Origin: Verrucomicrobiaceae bacterium
Lineage (GTDB): Bacteria > Verrucomicrobiota > Verrucomicrobiia > Verrucomicrobiales > Verrucomicrobiaceae
Assembly: GCA_016713035.1 (NCBI GenBank)
Contig: JADJPW010000009.1
Location: forward strand, 1-64,000
DNA: 64,000 bases
Reading direction: 5' to 3'
Positions 38,801-46,512 of the stretch are shown in pieces. Position numbers and translations under genes: made by a program. The notes under the pieces were generated by a model, which ran no database searches, was not told the DNA's origin, and saw only the letters and a list, made by a program, of their open reading frames with translations. Each line of letters opens with the position of its first letter. Positions within the stretch are counted from its first letter, which is position 1.

Positions 38801-39030
38801 GCGCGTTCGTCATTCGCCTCCGTGACCACAAAAACACGATCGCCGACGCAGACGAACTCCGCATCATGCGTACCTTTGACCTTCGGCGCAGTGACTTTGA
38901 CGAGCCGCTGCATGACGATGTCCCCCGCGAGTGCAGGGTCCCAATTGGTGGGAAGAAAGCTCTGGGCATGGATTTGGGCGCAAAAGATGGCAGAGAGCGC
39001 AAAGAGTCGGAAAAGGGTTCGGAACAGCAT
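35827..39030 (-). CDS. Large exported double-propeller glycosidase-like protein
   Basis: A protein of 1067 residues with a signal peptide (LFRLFALSAIFCAQIHAQSF). Residues about 25-430 look like a sialidase/BNR-type propeller, with Asp-box-like turns SADGKKWTVG and SRDGKTWERKY. A linker of about 150 residues follows. Residues about 590-1067 resemble a five-bladed GH32/GH43-type fold: VDDFLIEKTTLKRSFHQAKK, GQGGVFYDPAEKLFKMFYVA, CVWLDLNAKNDAERIKYL and LELGFSRDGFHWDRPDRRGF. It ends in a small beta domain (VRFRFHQTKGSLYAFWV). Two normally separate exported enzymes appear fused. Catalytic residues cannot be assigned with confidence. A truncated relative of the C-terminal domain lies just upstream at 39040-39251. 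Confidence 0.75.
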   Translation of the reverse strand: MLFRTLFRLFALSAIFCAQIHAQSFLPTNWDPALAGDIVMQRLVKVTAPKVKGTHDAEFVCVGDRVFVVTEANDERAGESSAWPFIYVTMSIVNLKTLEVEKVIDFARSGQVYENEVLPFGQCFVPRILQKDAKTLRCYFTSQDPGKRQAQMWYIDFDLGRVAFENRIYRAKLKTAAGTFDMQPQPFYDDAAKQGFRRPARDAGLFIFDSFKQFDGKTYVALNNFPVGQNALSLLHDDLVTFEVIGHYNEPQTQQLSESAVNRLPDGTWMAIVRNDKGNYHFTTSADGKKWTVGAEMPFVKGSNSKPTFDKFDDVYYLGWQDAEVINGDRRTIFNIDISRDGKTWERKYRFVTPYSFQYPTLHEHQGVIWISVTQGTQKDRIMFGKLEDAGQFEQQAGQKRIAWPPPLPRELAKLIPGEKLFTDREYVIDELPEPVRGQLFLRTSIEKLDVTITKPGTLFALTPTIRPKAASQEEALQKAGFTKVDVPETQLFPGEINRVSLYRKEVKAGERLQFKKMVLLISAGAEVKEHVPEPPKPWSTNSGEKLYNGIVLPEVWPPQHLVPGSAEPMPVPYAQHPPKTIPIDVGRQLFVDDFLIEKTTLKRSFHQAKKFEGNPVFKAETERELSPATQGEKGEEATTFTGQGGVFYDPAEKLFKMFYVAGWRGPLSLATSPDMKTWTRRGQLLPEGLRWTGPKLVTGGSDNCVWLDLNAKNDAERIKYLTCWLHVPKEQRPQGFMHSLHVSDGKTFSDAVTTSIAADDYCSFFYNPFREKWVFSIKMGTSRGRSRYYYESDDFLAGADWKKSVFWTCTDKLDLPEPADRYPSGGEAAQLYSLNAVAYESLMVGMHYIHRGPNNGICEKGKFPKLVDLELGFSRDGFHWDRPDRRGFIVGSRTEGSWDRAYLHGAAGVFVVLDDQLVFPYMGTSGIAPSGHRGMYTGGSIGLATLRRDGFASMDGSGELTTRPVKFQGKHLFVNVNGEVRVEVLDEAGKALKSSKIAAGDETKRKIEWADGIDLSALNGKPVRFRFHQTKGSLYAFWVTSDENGASGGYVGAGGPAFDGVRDTSK

Positions 39031-39039
39031 GATCGGTAG

Positions 39040-39251
39040 ATAGATGGATGAAATGACGGTTTCGCGGGAAGCGGCATGTCGCGCACGCCATTCGCATCAA
39101 GGCTGCCGCCGCCGAGGTAGCCGAAGCTAGCACCATTCGGATCGGGCGTAACCCAGAAGGCATAAAGCTGGCCGTTCGTGAGATGAAAGCGAAAGCGCAC
39201 GAGCTTGCCGCTGAGTTTGGCGAGTGACGTTGAGCCCAAAAACGGTTTCAA
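39040..39251 (-). pseudogene. C-terminal fragment of a paralogue of the 35827-39030 protein
   Basis: The minus strand reads KLSGKLVRFRFHLTNGQLYA then FWVTPDPNGASFGYLGGGSL and NGVRDMP. By eye this is about two-thirds identical to the last 50 residues of the 1067-residue protein (VRFRFHQTKGSLYAFWVT...GVRDTS). There is no start codon context and no upstream part. An IS4-family element inserted immediately beyond it, but the sequence on the far side of the element (40769-40780) does not continue the gene, so the 5' part was lost before or independently of that insertion. Confidence 0.75.
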
Positions 39252-39252
39252 G

Positions 39253-39261
39253 TTTCATGTT
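39253..39261. repeat. Target site duplication, left copy (TTTCATGTT)
   Basis: Nine bases directly outside the left inverted repeat of the IS4-family element are identical to the nine bases outside its right end at 40760-40768. Confidence 0.85.
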
Positions 39262-40759
39262 CACAGCCATCCCATAGCCCTCGGAAACTGACGGGCAAGC
39301 GAGTGGTTTGCGAAGGGAGGGCGGCTTAAAAGCGGAGCAGGGCGAGTTGAGTTTTACGGCCTAAAGCGCGGTTATGCAGGCATATCACGCGGGTGCTGTC
39401 CCATGAGATTGCGTGCCCGCAGGCTCAAACCCTGGCAACCACGAGGTATGCGGACTGCCCAGTATTTTGAAACTGCCACCTGCTGTCCCATAGCTTTGTA
39501 AAACGCCAAGCAGATCGAGCCGTTCCCACATCGACGCGCGGGCCACAGCAAAGAGCCGCGTGAAGCTGTGGCCCCACTGGCTCATGTGTGCGGCGAAGCG
39601 CAGCAGCACATACACCAGCAGCGCCGTCCACACCTGCCAGCGGATCGCGTTGGCGTTGTGCCCCAAAAAGTCGCCGAGCTTGAGTGTTTGCTTCACCTGT
39701 TTGAAGAACACCTCAATGTCCCAGCGGGCGCGGTAGAGGTCGCAGACGCTGCGAGGACTCCAATGGGTGTTGTTGGTGATGAAGACCATCAGGCGCTTCT
39801 CGCCATCGACCTCCACCCATGCCTCGACCCGCCGCACGGTCCAACCGGAGAGCGACTTCCACTTCGTCCCGGTGAGCTTGACGATCTGATCCTTCACAAT
39901 GCCGCTGCCTTTGACCACCGGCAGGTTGCGAAGGGCGCGGTAGCGGAGGTTGTCCTTGGCGCGGGTGACCCACTGCACGCCGCGCAAATCGAGATCATGC
40001 AGGTGGGCGAAGTCCACATACGCCTTGTCAAAGACGACCACTTCGCCCTCTTTCAATCCGGCGCAAAGCTCACGGGCGCGCTTGTTGTCATGCTCGCCGG
40101 CGCTGCCCACGATGGCGAAGGTGGGCAGGAAGCTGTTCAAGCTCAGGCGCAGGTGCATCTTGGCGGCGGCCTTGCGGCGGCGGTGCCTGGCCCAGCCCAT
40201 GCAGTTGGCCACCAGTTCCATCACAGTGGAGTCAACCGCGTGAATCCTCACTTTGAAACGGTGAAGCGGAGCGCGTGAACTGCGGCCGGGCCGCTGAGAG
40301 CAAAAGCTCGCATCGCAATGATGCAGATGTTCGAGCGTGCGCCAGAAGACCAGCTCGGTGAAGCGAGCGTCGCGCTCCTTGTTGGCGTGGGAGAGGTTGT
40401 TGCGCGAGGGCGGGGTGAGGCCAAAGGCGGCGATGGCGCGGGTCTTGAGCCGCAGCCAGTCGCAGATGTCGTTGAGGCTCAGGGCGTGGGCGAGCTGGGC
40501 GAAGATCATCGTGCCGAGGTGGCTCATGACACTAAAGGTCCGCGCCTTGGCGTCCACGCCGGTCTCCCTGGCAGCGGTGCTGATGATGCTGCGCGGTATG
40601 AGCTTGAGAATCTGGCCGAGAACGTTGATGTGATGGCGTGCTGGCTGGGTGGCTTGGGTGTGTTTTGGTTTTGACATCGCAATCCAAATCAAACCACTTC
40701 TCGCCCTCAGTCAGCACACTTCACACCCCTCTGCCTAGCCGCCTTATGGGATGGCTGTG
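39262..40759 (-). mobile_element. Complete IS4-family insertion sequence
   Basis: The element is 1498 bp with perfect 15-bp terminal inverted repeats, CACAGCCATCCCATA at 39262-39276 and its complement at 40745-40759. It is flanked by a 9-bp direct repeat TTTCATGTT (39253-39261 and 40760-40768), a length usual for IS4. It contains one intact transposase gene on the minus strand. Clean ends and an intact ORF suggest a recent insertion. It landed between the DUF6288 gene and the truncated paralogue fragment. Confidence 0.9.
39385..40677 (-). CDS. IS4-family DDE transposase
   Basis: A protein of 430 residues from the ATG at 40677. The N-terminus (HHINVLGQILKLIPRSIIST) matches the DUF4372-type leader common in IS4. 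The catalytic residues are visible in RIHAVDSTVMELV (first Asp), VVVFDKAYVDFAHL (second Asp) and YRARWDIEVFFKQVKQTLKL (Glu within the YREK-type motif). The length is normal for the family and there is no frameshift, so it is probably functional. It occupies most of the insertion sequence at 39262-40759. Confidence 0.95.
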   Translation of the reverse strand: MSKPKHTQATQPARHHINVLGQILKLIPRSIISTAARETGVDAKARTFSVMSHLGTMIFAQLAHALSLNDICDWLRLKTRAIAAFGLTPPSRNNLSHANKERDARFTELVFWRTLEHLHHCDASFCSQRPGRSSRAPLHRFKVRIHAVDSTVMELVANCMGWARHRRRKAAAKMHLRLSLNSFLPTFAIVGSAGEHDNKRARELCAGLKEGEVVVFDKAYVDFAHLHDLDLRGVQWVTRAKDNLRYRALRNLPVVKGSGIVKDQIVKLTGTKWKSLSGWTVRRVEAWVEVDGEKRLMVFITNNTHWSPRSVCDLYRARWDIEVFFKQVKQTLKLGDFLGHNANAIRWQVWTALLVYVLLRFAAHMSQWGHSFTRLFAVARASMWERLDLLGVLQSYGTAGGSFKILGSPHTSWLPGFEPAGTQSHGTAPA

Positions 40760-40768
40760 TTTCATGTT
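40760..40768. repeat. Target site duplication, right copy (TTTCATGTT)
   Basis: This is the right-hand partner of the 9-bp duplication at 39253-39261, immediately after the terminal repeat ending GGCTGTG at 40759. Confidence 0.85.
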
Positions 40769-40780
40769 CAAAGTTTCACA

Positions 40781-43168
40781 CTACTGAATGTGAACGAGCG
40801 CTGGCGTTTCAGTGCTGGATTCGATGGCTTTGATGGTGTCGCGCACGGTGGTGGCTTTCATGATCATGAGGTTCTTGGGGAAGTCTTTTTCGTCTTTCTC
40901 AAAGTACTCCGCTAGGCGGGTGAGATCGGGGATGACGGCTTTGGCATGGGTGCCGTAGCTGAGGAGGGTCTGCATCAGCTCTGGAGTGCGTTTTTGGCTG
41001 GCCCAGGGGTTCTGCTCACGAGCGTATTTCACGCAGGCGGCCATGCCTTCGGCGATGTGATGCTTCGAAAGGAGCTTCAGGCCTTCGACGCAGATGGTGT
41101 CGGCAAACATCTCGCCACTGGGGGCGCGTTCGTTGATGGCAGCGAGGATGGCGGGCAGCAGTGGCTTGATTTCATCGAGCGTGAGATTGCGATACACTGA
41201 ACCGATGCTGCCACGGGCGCGGCCATCTTGGTTTTGCAATCCGGCACGCACAGCTTTGTAAAGCGCCTCGCGATCCACGCCCTGCAAGGAGCGGCTGAGT
41301 AGGCCATCGCGATTCTCAAAGAGGGCAAAGGTGAAGTAACGCTGCTGCATGCCGCGAGGGTCGTTTTGGGTGTCCACTTGCGCGAGCAGCTCGAGCATTC
41401 GCGGCACTGTCTTCATCGCCGGAGCACCGATGGTGGCGAGCGCATCAGCGGCTTTGATGCGGAGCCAGAGGTCTTTGGACTCCAACGTCTTGGCGAGTAG
41501 ATCTACCGCTGGCGCAACACGTCCGCGCAGGGCGCCAAGCGCCTGACAGGCACCGTATTGGGCATGCAGATTCTTGGACTCTAAAAGCGGCAACAAAGCC
41601 GAGACGGGCGCATCTTTGCGGCGAGCAAAAGCCAGCGCTGCACGCTCACGAACGATGGGTGACCAGCTCGCCAGACGCTGGAGCAATTCGTCGTTACTGA
41701 GTGCATCGTAGAAGCTATGGCGGTCTTTATTGTCCCAGCCGCGTCCATCCAGGATGAACGCATGTGCAGCAGCGGCATCGAGTGTTGATGCAGTGATGCG
41801 CTTGCCCGTGAGCATGATTTTTTTCAAAGGCATGGCATAGGCGAGCAGATAGGCCCCGGTGCAGTCCCAGCCCGCGTAGCTATCGCGATTGTTCTCTGGC
41901 GGTCCTTGATGCGGAAAGCGGCCATCGTGCTGCCGCGCGAGATCGAAATACCACGCACCGAATTCCTGCATCCATGCGCCGGTGGTTTGTGGGCCGGAGA
42001 GAGCCACGCCGGGCATGGCCCAGAGCATGTTGAAGAAATTCCCCGTGTGGCCAGTATCACGCTCTGAGCCATGTGAGGCCACGCTCATGTGTGAGAAGAA
42101 GTCCGCGCCTGAGGGCTCATCCAGCAGATTGAAGAGCACCGCAGCCATGCCGCACTTGCCATTGTCGTCATGGTTTTCGATCCATGGATGATGATCACCA
42201 TATGGGACCGCGCCTTTGCCAATGTAGAAGCGCAGCAGCCTAGCACTGCGCTCGATAGCGAGATCCACTGCCGATTCCTTCACTCCTGCCGAGCGTGCCA
42301 AAACAAGGCCGATGGTCAAAGGAAGCCCGGGCGAGTTCATCATGCCATAGCCGCGCAAGCGGCCATCTGGCCTAGCAAAACCATGTCCCCAAGAGCCCAC
42401 GGCGCTCTGCCCCTGCGCCGACTCCAGCGCGAGCCGCTTCAGGCCCGGCATCACAGACGAATCGCCCGTAGCAATCACATACTCGGCTAGCAGCATCATC
42501 ACATAGCCGTAGCGCCAGGTCTGCATGTCTTTGGCAGAGAAATCGGCAGCCCACTGCGCTTCCTTTTTGATCAGAGGCAAATAGCTGGCATCGCCGCTGG
42601 CCAGGAGTGCCAGGGCATTGAGCGAGCGAGTGATGGGCTCGCCGCCTGCGCGATCCATGCGGGCGACGAGTGCCTTGCAGCCTTGATCGAGGATGCGCTT
42701 TGATTTGGGGCAATCAAAGGGCGCTGTGGCACTGTAGTTACCGAGCACAGCGAGTTGCAGCGTGACCTCTTCGGTCTTGCCAGCACGCCAGCGAGTGAGT
42801 GTGAGTTTGCCGCCGCCAGCATCAGATTCAGCAAGGGTGAGTGCCTTGCCCAATTCAGTGCGAGGATCGTGTGAAAAAGCCTTCCCCGCGACACCGAGCA
42901 GCACATCACCCACCGCAAGAATGCCATCCGATGCTGAGCCATTTTCGACCTGCGTGATGGCGATCTGCCGCGCATCGGTGGTGACCATCTGAGTGCAATA
43001 CATCCAACCGCGAGCACCAGTGGCCCCGAGATTCCAATCATGCTTGGCATTGGCCGGAACGGCGTCGCCCTGCGTGAGATCGGGCATCTTCGCGGGTGGA
43101 TTTTTGCCTGCCGCCATGACGAAGCAGGGCACAGCGAGAAGTGTGAGGATGAGTCGATGCGATTTCAT
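40781..43168 (-). CDS. DUF6288-type exported protein with PDZ, toroid and HEAT repeats
   Basis: A protein of 795 residues from the ATG at 43168, with a signal peptide (SHRLILTLLAVPCFVMAAG). A PDZ-like domain follows (ITQVENGSASDGILAVGDVL). The middle 350 residues are alpha-helical and resemble an alpha/alpha toroid (SLNALALLASGDASYLPLIK; GHTGNFFNMLWAMPGVALSG; WDCTGAYLLAYAMPLKKIML). The C-terminal third contains HEAT-type repeats (LLAKTLESKDLWLRIKAADA; LATIGAPAMKTVPRMLELLA). Such proteins are common in Verrucomicrobiota glycan loci but have no proven function. The longer open frame to 43222 adds no recognisable sequence. It starts 57 bp downstream of the beta-helix gene on the same strand. Confidence 0.8.
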   Translation of the reverse strand: MKSHRLILTLLAVPCFVMAAGKNPPAKMPDLTQGDAVPANAKHDWNLGATGARGWMYCTQMVTTDARQIAITQVENGSASDGILAVGDVLLGVAGKAFSHDPRTELGKALTLAESDAGGGKLTLTRWRAGKTEEVTLQLAVLGNYSATAPFDCPKSKRILDQGCKALVARMDRAGGEPITRSLNALALLASGDASYLPLIKKEAQWAADFSAKDMQTWRYGYVMMLLAEYVIATGDSSVMPGLKRLALESAQGQSAVGSWGHGFARPDGRLRGYGMMNSPGLPLTIGLVLARSAGVKESAVDLAIERSARLLRFYIGKGAVPYGDHHPWIENHDDNGKCGMAAVLFNLLDEPSGADFFSHMSVASHGSERDTGHTGNFFNMLWAMPGVALSGPQTTGAWMQEFGAWYFDLARQHDGRFPHQGPPENNRDSYAGWDCTGAYLLAYAMPLKKIMLTGKRITASTLDAAAAHAFILDGRGWDNKDRHSFYDALSNDELLQRLASWSPIVRERAALAFARRKDAPVSALLPLLESKNLHAQYGACQALGALRGRVAPAVDLLAKTLESKDLWLRIKAADALATIGAPAMKTVPRMLELLAQVDTQNDPRGMQQRYFTFALFENRDGLLSRSLQGVDREALYKAVRAGLQNQDGRARGSIGSVYRNLTLDEIKPLLPAILAAINERAPSGEMFADTICVEGLKLLSKHHIAEGMAACVKYAREQNPWASQKRTPELMQTLLSYGTHAKAVIPDLTRLAEYFEKDEKDFPKNLMIMKATTVRDTIKAIESSTETPALVHIQ

Positions 43169-43225
43169 GCGAGAGGGATTACAAGGAGCTGAACGGCGAC
43201 TGGTTTGGTGAGTATGATGCAATGT

Positions 43226-44794
43226 TTACCGCCGGAAGATCAGGTCTCCGACAAACTCGTTCGTTTTGAAGAAGCCTGGTTCTGTGATGAGCTTGCCGCC
43301 GAGCGTGAGGTTTTCAAAGGTCAGATTGCGGAGGCGTGCATCGCTCTGGCCCCAGAGGATCTGCGGCTCACCGAAGACGCTGGGCGCGGCGATGGAAATG
43401 TTTTGAAAGTGGATGCCGGAGATGTCTCCTGCGCCTGATTTTTCGCCCTTCTTGGAGTATGGAGGTGGCATCGTCATGCAGAGGAAAAACTGCTGAAGCG
43501 TGGGGCGCGAGTCTTCGATGCGGATGTTGCGGAAGATCACGCCACTGCCGCCTGGGCCGTCATTCTCACCACGGATATTGAAGACGCGGCCACCACTCCA
43601 CTGATGCCACTTGGCCCGCGAATAGATCACATCGCAATCCTCCACGATGAGCTTCCGCTCACCAACACTCGACACACTGGAGAGCACGAAGGAGGAGCCA
43701 TTGGCATCATTCCACAACACACAGCGGCGGATGCCGAGGCCGTTGACATAGAGCGAGTCATCCTGCGTGCGGATGAAGCAGTCTTCGATGAGTGTGTTGC
43801 CAAAGGGATTGATGCCATCGCCATTCACACGCCAAGTGAAGATCTTGGTCCACTGCACCGCGTTGGGATGCTCGGGCGCATAAGGATGCACCAGCATGAG
43901 TGAGTGCGTGGCGGAGTCGGCAATGGTGATGCCCTCCACGCGTGCGTCCATGGCTCCGACGATCTCGATGGGGCGATACTTGCCATGGTCTTTGCCAGCG
44001 ACTTTGGGAATCGCATATTCGGGATGTTTTAAACGAGCACCGGACAGTGTGCCGTGACCAAAGATACGGATGTTTTTGCCCTTGGCCCACTCTCGACTCG
44101 ACAGCGTGCCATACACGATGGCATCGCCTGGGATGTAATAATTGCAGCCCGTCCGCAGTGGATAAGCCAGCCCGATGTCATGCACTCCCGGCAGAAAGTA
44201 GAGTGTGGTCCATGAGCCATCGGTGGGCGGTTTCTCGCCCGGCTTCACCGTCATCACAGCGGGGTCGCTGGGCTTCGGTTTGACACTCAAGACCGGATTG
44301 GCAAAAAGCGAGATCGTGTGAATGGGCGGGCCTTTGTAGCCCTTGCCAGTGTCTTGTCCGTCCATCTGCCCGTCGATGTCCACCGCGACGAGGCATGGCT
44401 TGTCGAGCGTGACGAATGTCTTGCCGTCTTTCACCAAACACGCGGAGGCTTTGCGCTGCGGATGCACGGCAGCGCTGCGGATCGGCTGGCCATCGACGCG
44501 GGTGATCTCGACCTCCACCGCAGCATCCATTTCAAAGTTCACATAAGCATGGGACCAGCCCGCGAGGGTGTCGAAGTAAGCGTCCGTCTTCTTCTCAATC
44601 GTCTTGCACGCTGTCTCAAACGCGAAGGCACTCTGCCACTCAGCGCCATCGCCAGCAGAGCGCAGCCGCACTTGATAATGCCCTGAAGCCGCAAGCCCCG
44701 GCACAGGCGGATAGACATGCAGGCCCTCGGCTGCTTTTGTGACAAATGGATGCGCCAACAGCAAAGCGGCGAGAAATCGGTGAATGGCTTTCAT
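43226..44794 (-). CDS. Exported right-handed beta-helix glycoside hydrolase-like protein (GH28/GH49 type)
   Basis: A protein of 522 residues with a signal peptide (MKAIHRFLAALLLAHPFVTK). The first 170 residues form a beta-sandwich (HYQVRLRSAGDGAEWQSAFA, YVNFEMDAAVEVEITRVDG). The rest shows parallel beta-helix repeats: YYIPGDAIVYGTLSSREWAK, IRIFGHGTLSGARL, VEGITIADSATHSLMLVHPY, WRVNGDGINPFGNTLIEDCF and IRTQDDSLYVNG. Paired acidic residues in NGDGI and TQDDS match the catalytic turns of pectinase and dextranase families. It probably cleaves a polysaccharide; the exact linkage is unknown. It lies 22 bp beyond the DUF1080 gene in the same direction. Confidence 0.8.
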   Translation of the reverse strand: MKAIHRFLAALLLAHPFVTKAAEGLHVYPPVPGLAASGHYQVRLRSAGDGAEWQSAFAFETACKTIEKKTDAYFDTLAGWSHAYVNFEMDAAVEVEITRVDGQPIRSAAVHPQRKASACLVKDGKTFVTLDKPCLVAVDIDGQMDGQDTGKGYKGPPIHTISLFANPVLSVKPKPSDPAVMTVKPGEKPPTDGSWTTLYFLPGVHDIGLAYPLRTGCNYYIPGDAIVYGTLSSREWAKGKNIRIFGHGTLSGARLKHPEYAIPKVAGKDHGKYRPIEIVGAMDARVEGITIADSATHSLMLVHPYAPEHPNAVQWTKIFTWRVNGDGINPFGNTLIEDCFIRTQDDSLYVNGLGIRRCVLWNDANGSSFVLSSVSSVGERKLIVEDCDVIYSRAKWHQWSGGRVFNIRGENDGPGGSGVIFRNIRIEDSRPTLQQFFLCMTMPPPYSKKGEKSGAGDISGIHFQNISIAAPSVFGEPQILWGQSDARLRNLTFENLTLGGKLITEPGFFKTNEFVGDLIFRR

Positions 44795-44816
44795 GTAGGT
44801 GGTGCCGCGCTTTGTC

Positions 44817-45797
44817 TCACTTCCCTGGCACGATCCAAATGTTGCGGAAGACCACGGGATTGCCGTGATTTTGGAGGTAAATTGGGCCTTCGGGGCCATC
44901 GAGTGGTTTCGACAGCGGCGCTGATGTGGTGAAGTCTTTGGTCAGCTCCAAATTTTCATGCACCAGCACACCATTGAGCTTCACCGTGATACGAGGCCAA
45001 GCGATGCGTTTGCCTGCGGCATCGAATTTCGCGGCGGTGAAGTCCACATCATAGGTCTGCCACGCCAGCGGCGGCAGCGCCATGTTTAGCCGAGGCTTAG
45101 AGATGGAATAGATGCCGCCACATTCGTTGTCGCGGCCTTCGAGCCCAAAGGAATCCAGGATCTGCGTCTCCCAGCGCCCGCTGTGGTAGATGCCACTGTT
45201 CCCGCGCTGCTGACCGCGTGCCGTCGGCATGTAGGGCGTGCGGAACTCCACATGCAGCTTGTAATTGCCGAAGCGCTGCTTGCTGGTGCAACCCGTGGCT
45301 AGCAGATGGCCATTCTCCGCTTTGCCATTCTCCCACGCATCGGCGGATGTCCCATCAAACAGCACCACCGCTCCTTCCGGTGGTTTTGCACCCTGAGTCG
45401 GGCTGCTGCGTTGCGTGCGCGTGAGGCCGTGTTTCACACCATCTGCCAAGGTCAGCGAAAGCTGCCCTTTTGCGAGAATTGCCACCGTTTTACCAGATGC
45501 ATCGGCACATTCGATGACATCGTTTTTCCGCTCACCTTTGAGCAGCGTGCGAGCCTTTCCAGCCTCCCAGCCCGCGCCAGGAAGCCCGCCCGTCAGCAGC
45601 CACACATCAAATTTCCCTGCTCCTAGAGCCACAAGCTGCACGCCCATGCCATCTCCAGCATACTCGCCTTGCTCCGCAAAATCCGCATCCTCGCGCAGCG
45701 CGGTTTCAGGGTCCGTCCACGCTGGATGTTGAGCCTTTGACTGCGCATGAGCAGCGGCAGCCGCCAAGAATGTGTAGATAAGAAGAAGGAGTTTCAT
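44817..45797 (-). CDS. DUF1080 (3-keto-disaccharide hydrolase-type) exported protein
   Basis: A protein of 326 residues with a signal peptide (MKLLLLIYTFLAAAAAHAQS). The C-terminal two thirds are the DUF1080 concanavalin-like domain: GAVVLFDGTSADAWENGKAE, FGNYKLHVEFRTPYMP, RGNSGIYHSGRWETQILDSF, then WQTYDVDFTAAKFDAAGKRI and ITVKLNGVLVHENLELT. It ends in GPIYLQNHGNPVVFRNIWIV. Related enzymes cleave 3-keto sugars made by Gfo/Idh/MocA oxidoreductases, one of which lies at 28083-29435. It is first in a same-strand run with the beta-helix and DUF6288 genes. Confidence 0.9.
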   Translation of the reverse strand: MKLLLLIYTFLAAAAAHAQSKAQHPAWTDPETALREDADFAEQGEYAGDGMGVQLVALGAGKFDVWLLTGGLPGAGWEAGKARTLLKGERKNDVIECADASGKTVAILAKGQLSLTLADGVKHGLTRTQRSSPTQGAKPPEGAVVLFDGTSADAWENGKAENGHLLATGCTSKQRFGNYKLHVEFRTPYMPTARGQQRGNSGIYHSGRWETQILDSFGLEGRDNECGGIYSISKPRLNMALPPLAWQTYDVDFTAAKFDAAGKRIAWPRITVKLNGVLVHENLELTKDFTTSAPLSKPLDGPEGPIYLQNHGNPVVFRNIWIVPGK

Positions 45798-45922
45798 GGA
45801 AAAGCGCGGCTCTATGCCATGCTTGGATCATTTCCTCAACGCCACCCCGTTGTCTTGACTGCAATAACCGTCAAAGCCGTCAAAAAATCCCCATGGACCT
45901 CAGAGCGACCATCTCCAGTGCC

Positions 45923-46377
45923 CTACCTAGCGGTGAGAAAACGTAGCGCCAGCACCTCGCCCAGCTTCAACACGCCGGCCGTATCGAGCACGAGCTTCTC
46001 CCGCTGCGGTGGTAAGTCGAAGGCCTTGATGTGAACGAAGCCAACTTGATGATGGCGATGGGTGCCTCGATGCTCTGCGATACCTTCCTCGCAAAAATCA
46101 GCTCCGACCTGAAGAAATCGCGAGTCGGCTGCATGGGAATCCAACCACTCGAGGTCTCCATGTTCTCTCGCCCGAGCTTGTAGGAGAACAAGACGTTTGC
46201 CTGCGGCTTATCGACTCCCGCAAAAGGATGGAAACGCTGGATGTCCACCACCTTCGAGTCCGTGCCCACCATGTTCGACTGCCCCGCGTAAATGAAGACG
46301 CGGAGTGTTGTAGTATCGGCACCGCGAGCAGAAAATGCAGTGAGTATCAGAGTGGTGAGCCAAAGGAGATGCTTCAT
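45923..46377 (-). pseudogene. Sialate O-acetylesterase/SGNH-type hydrolase with internal deletion
   Basis: The ATG at 46377 opens a signal peptide (MKHLLWLTTLILTAFSARGA) and the catalytic-Ser block VFIYAGQSNMVGTDSKVVDI. The sequence then runs RDFFRSELIFARKVSQSIEA up to IIKLA. There the middle of the enzyme is missing, and another frame picks up the extreme C-terminus (REKLVLDTAGVLKLGEVLAL) ending at 45923. The catalytic Asp-x-x-His block is lost or displaced, so the product is unlikely to be active. The normal family length is about twice this. Confidence 0.75.
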
Positions 46378-46512
46378 GATTTGGTGTGCTTCGGATATGG
46401 ATGACCAAAGCAGGCACGACAATCAATGCGAAGACCTTCGTCGATTCCAAAGACTCAAAAGCTGCTCTCGATTACCCCATCTTTTGGCGGTAGGTCTCAC
46501 TTCTAACACACC

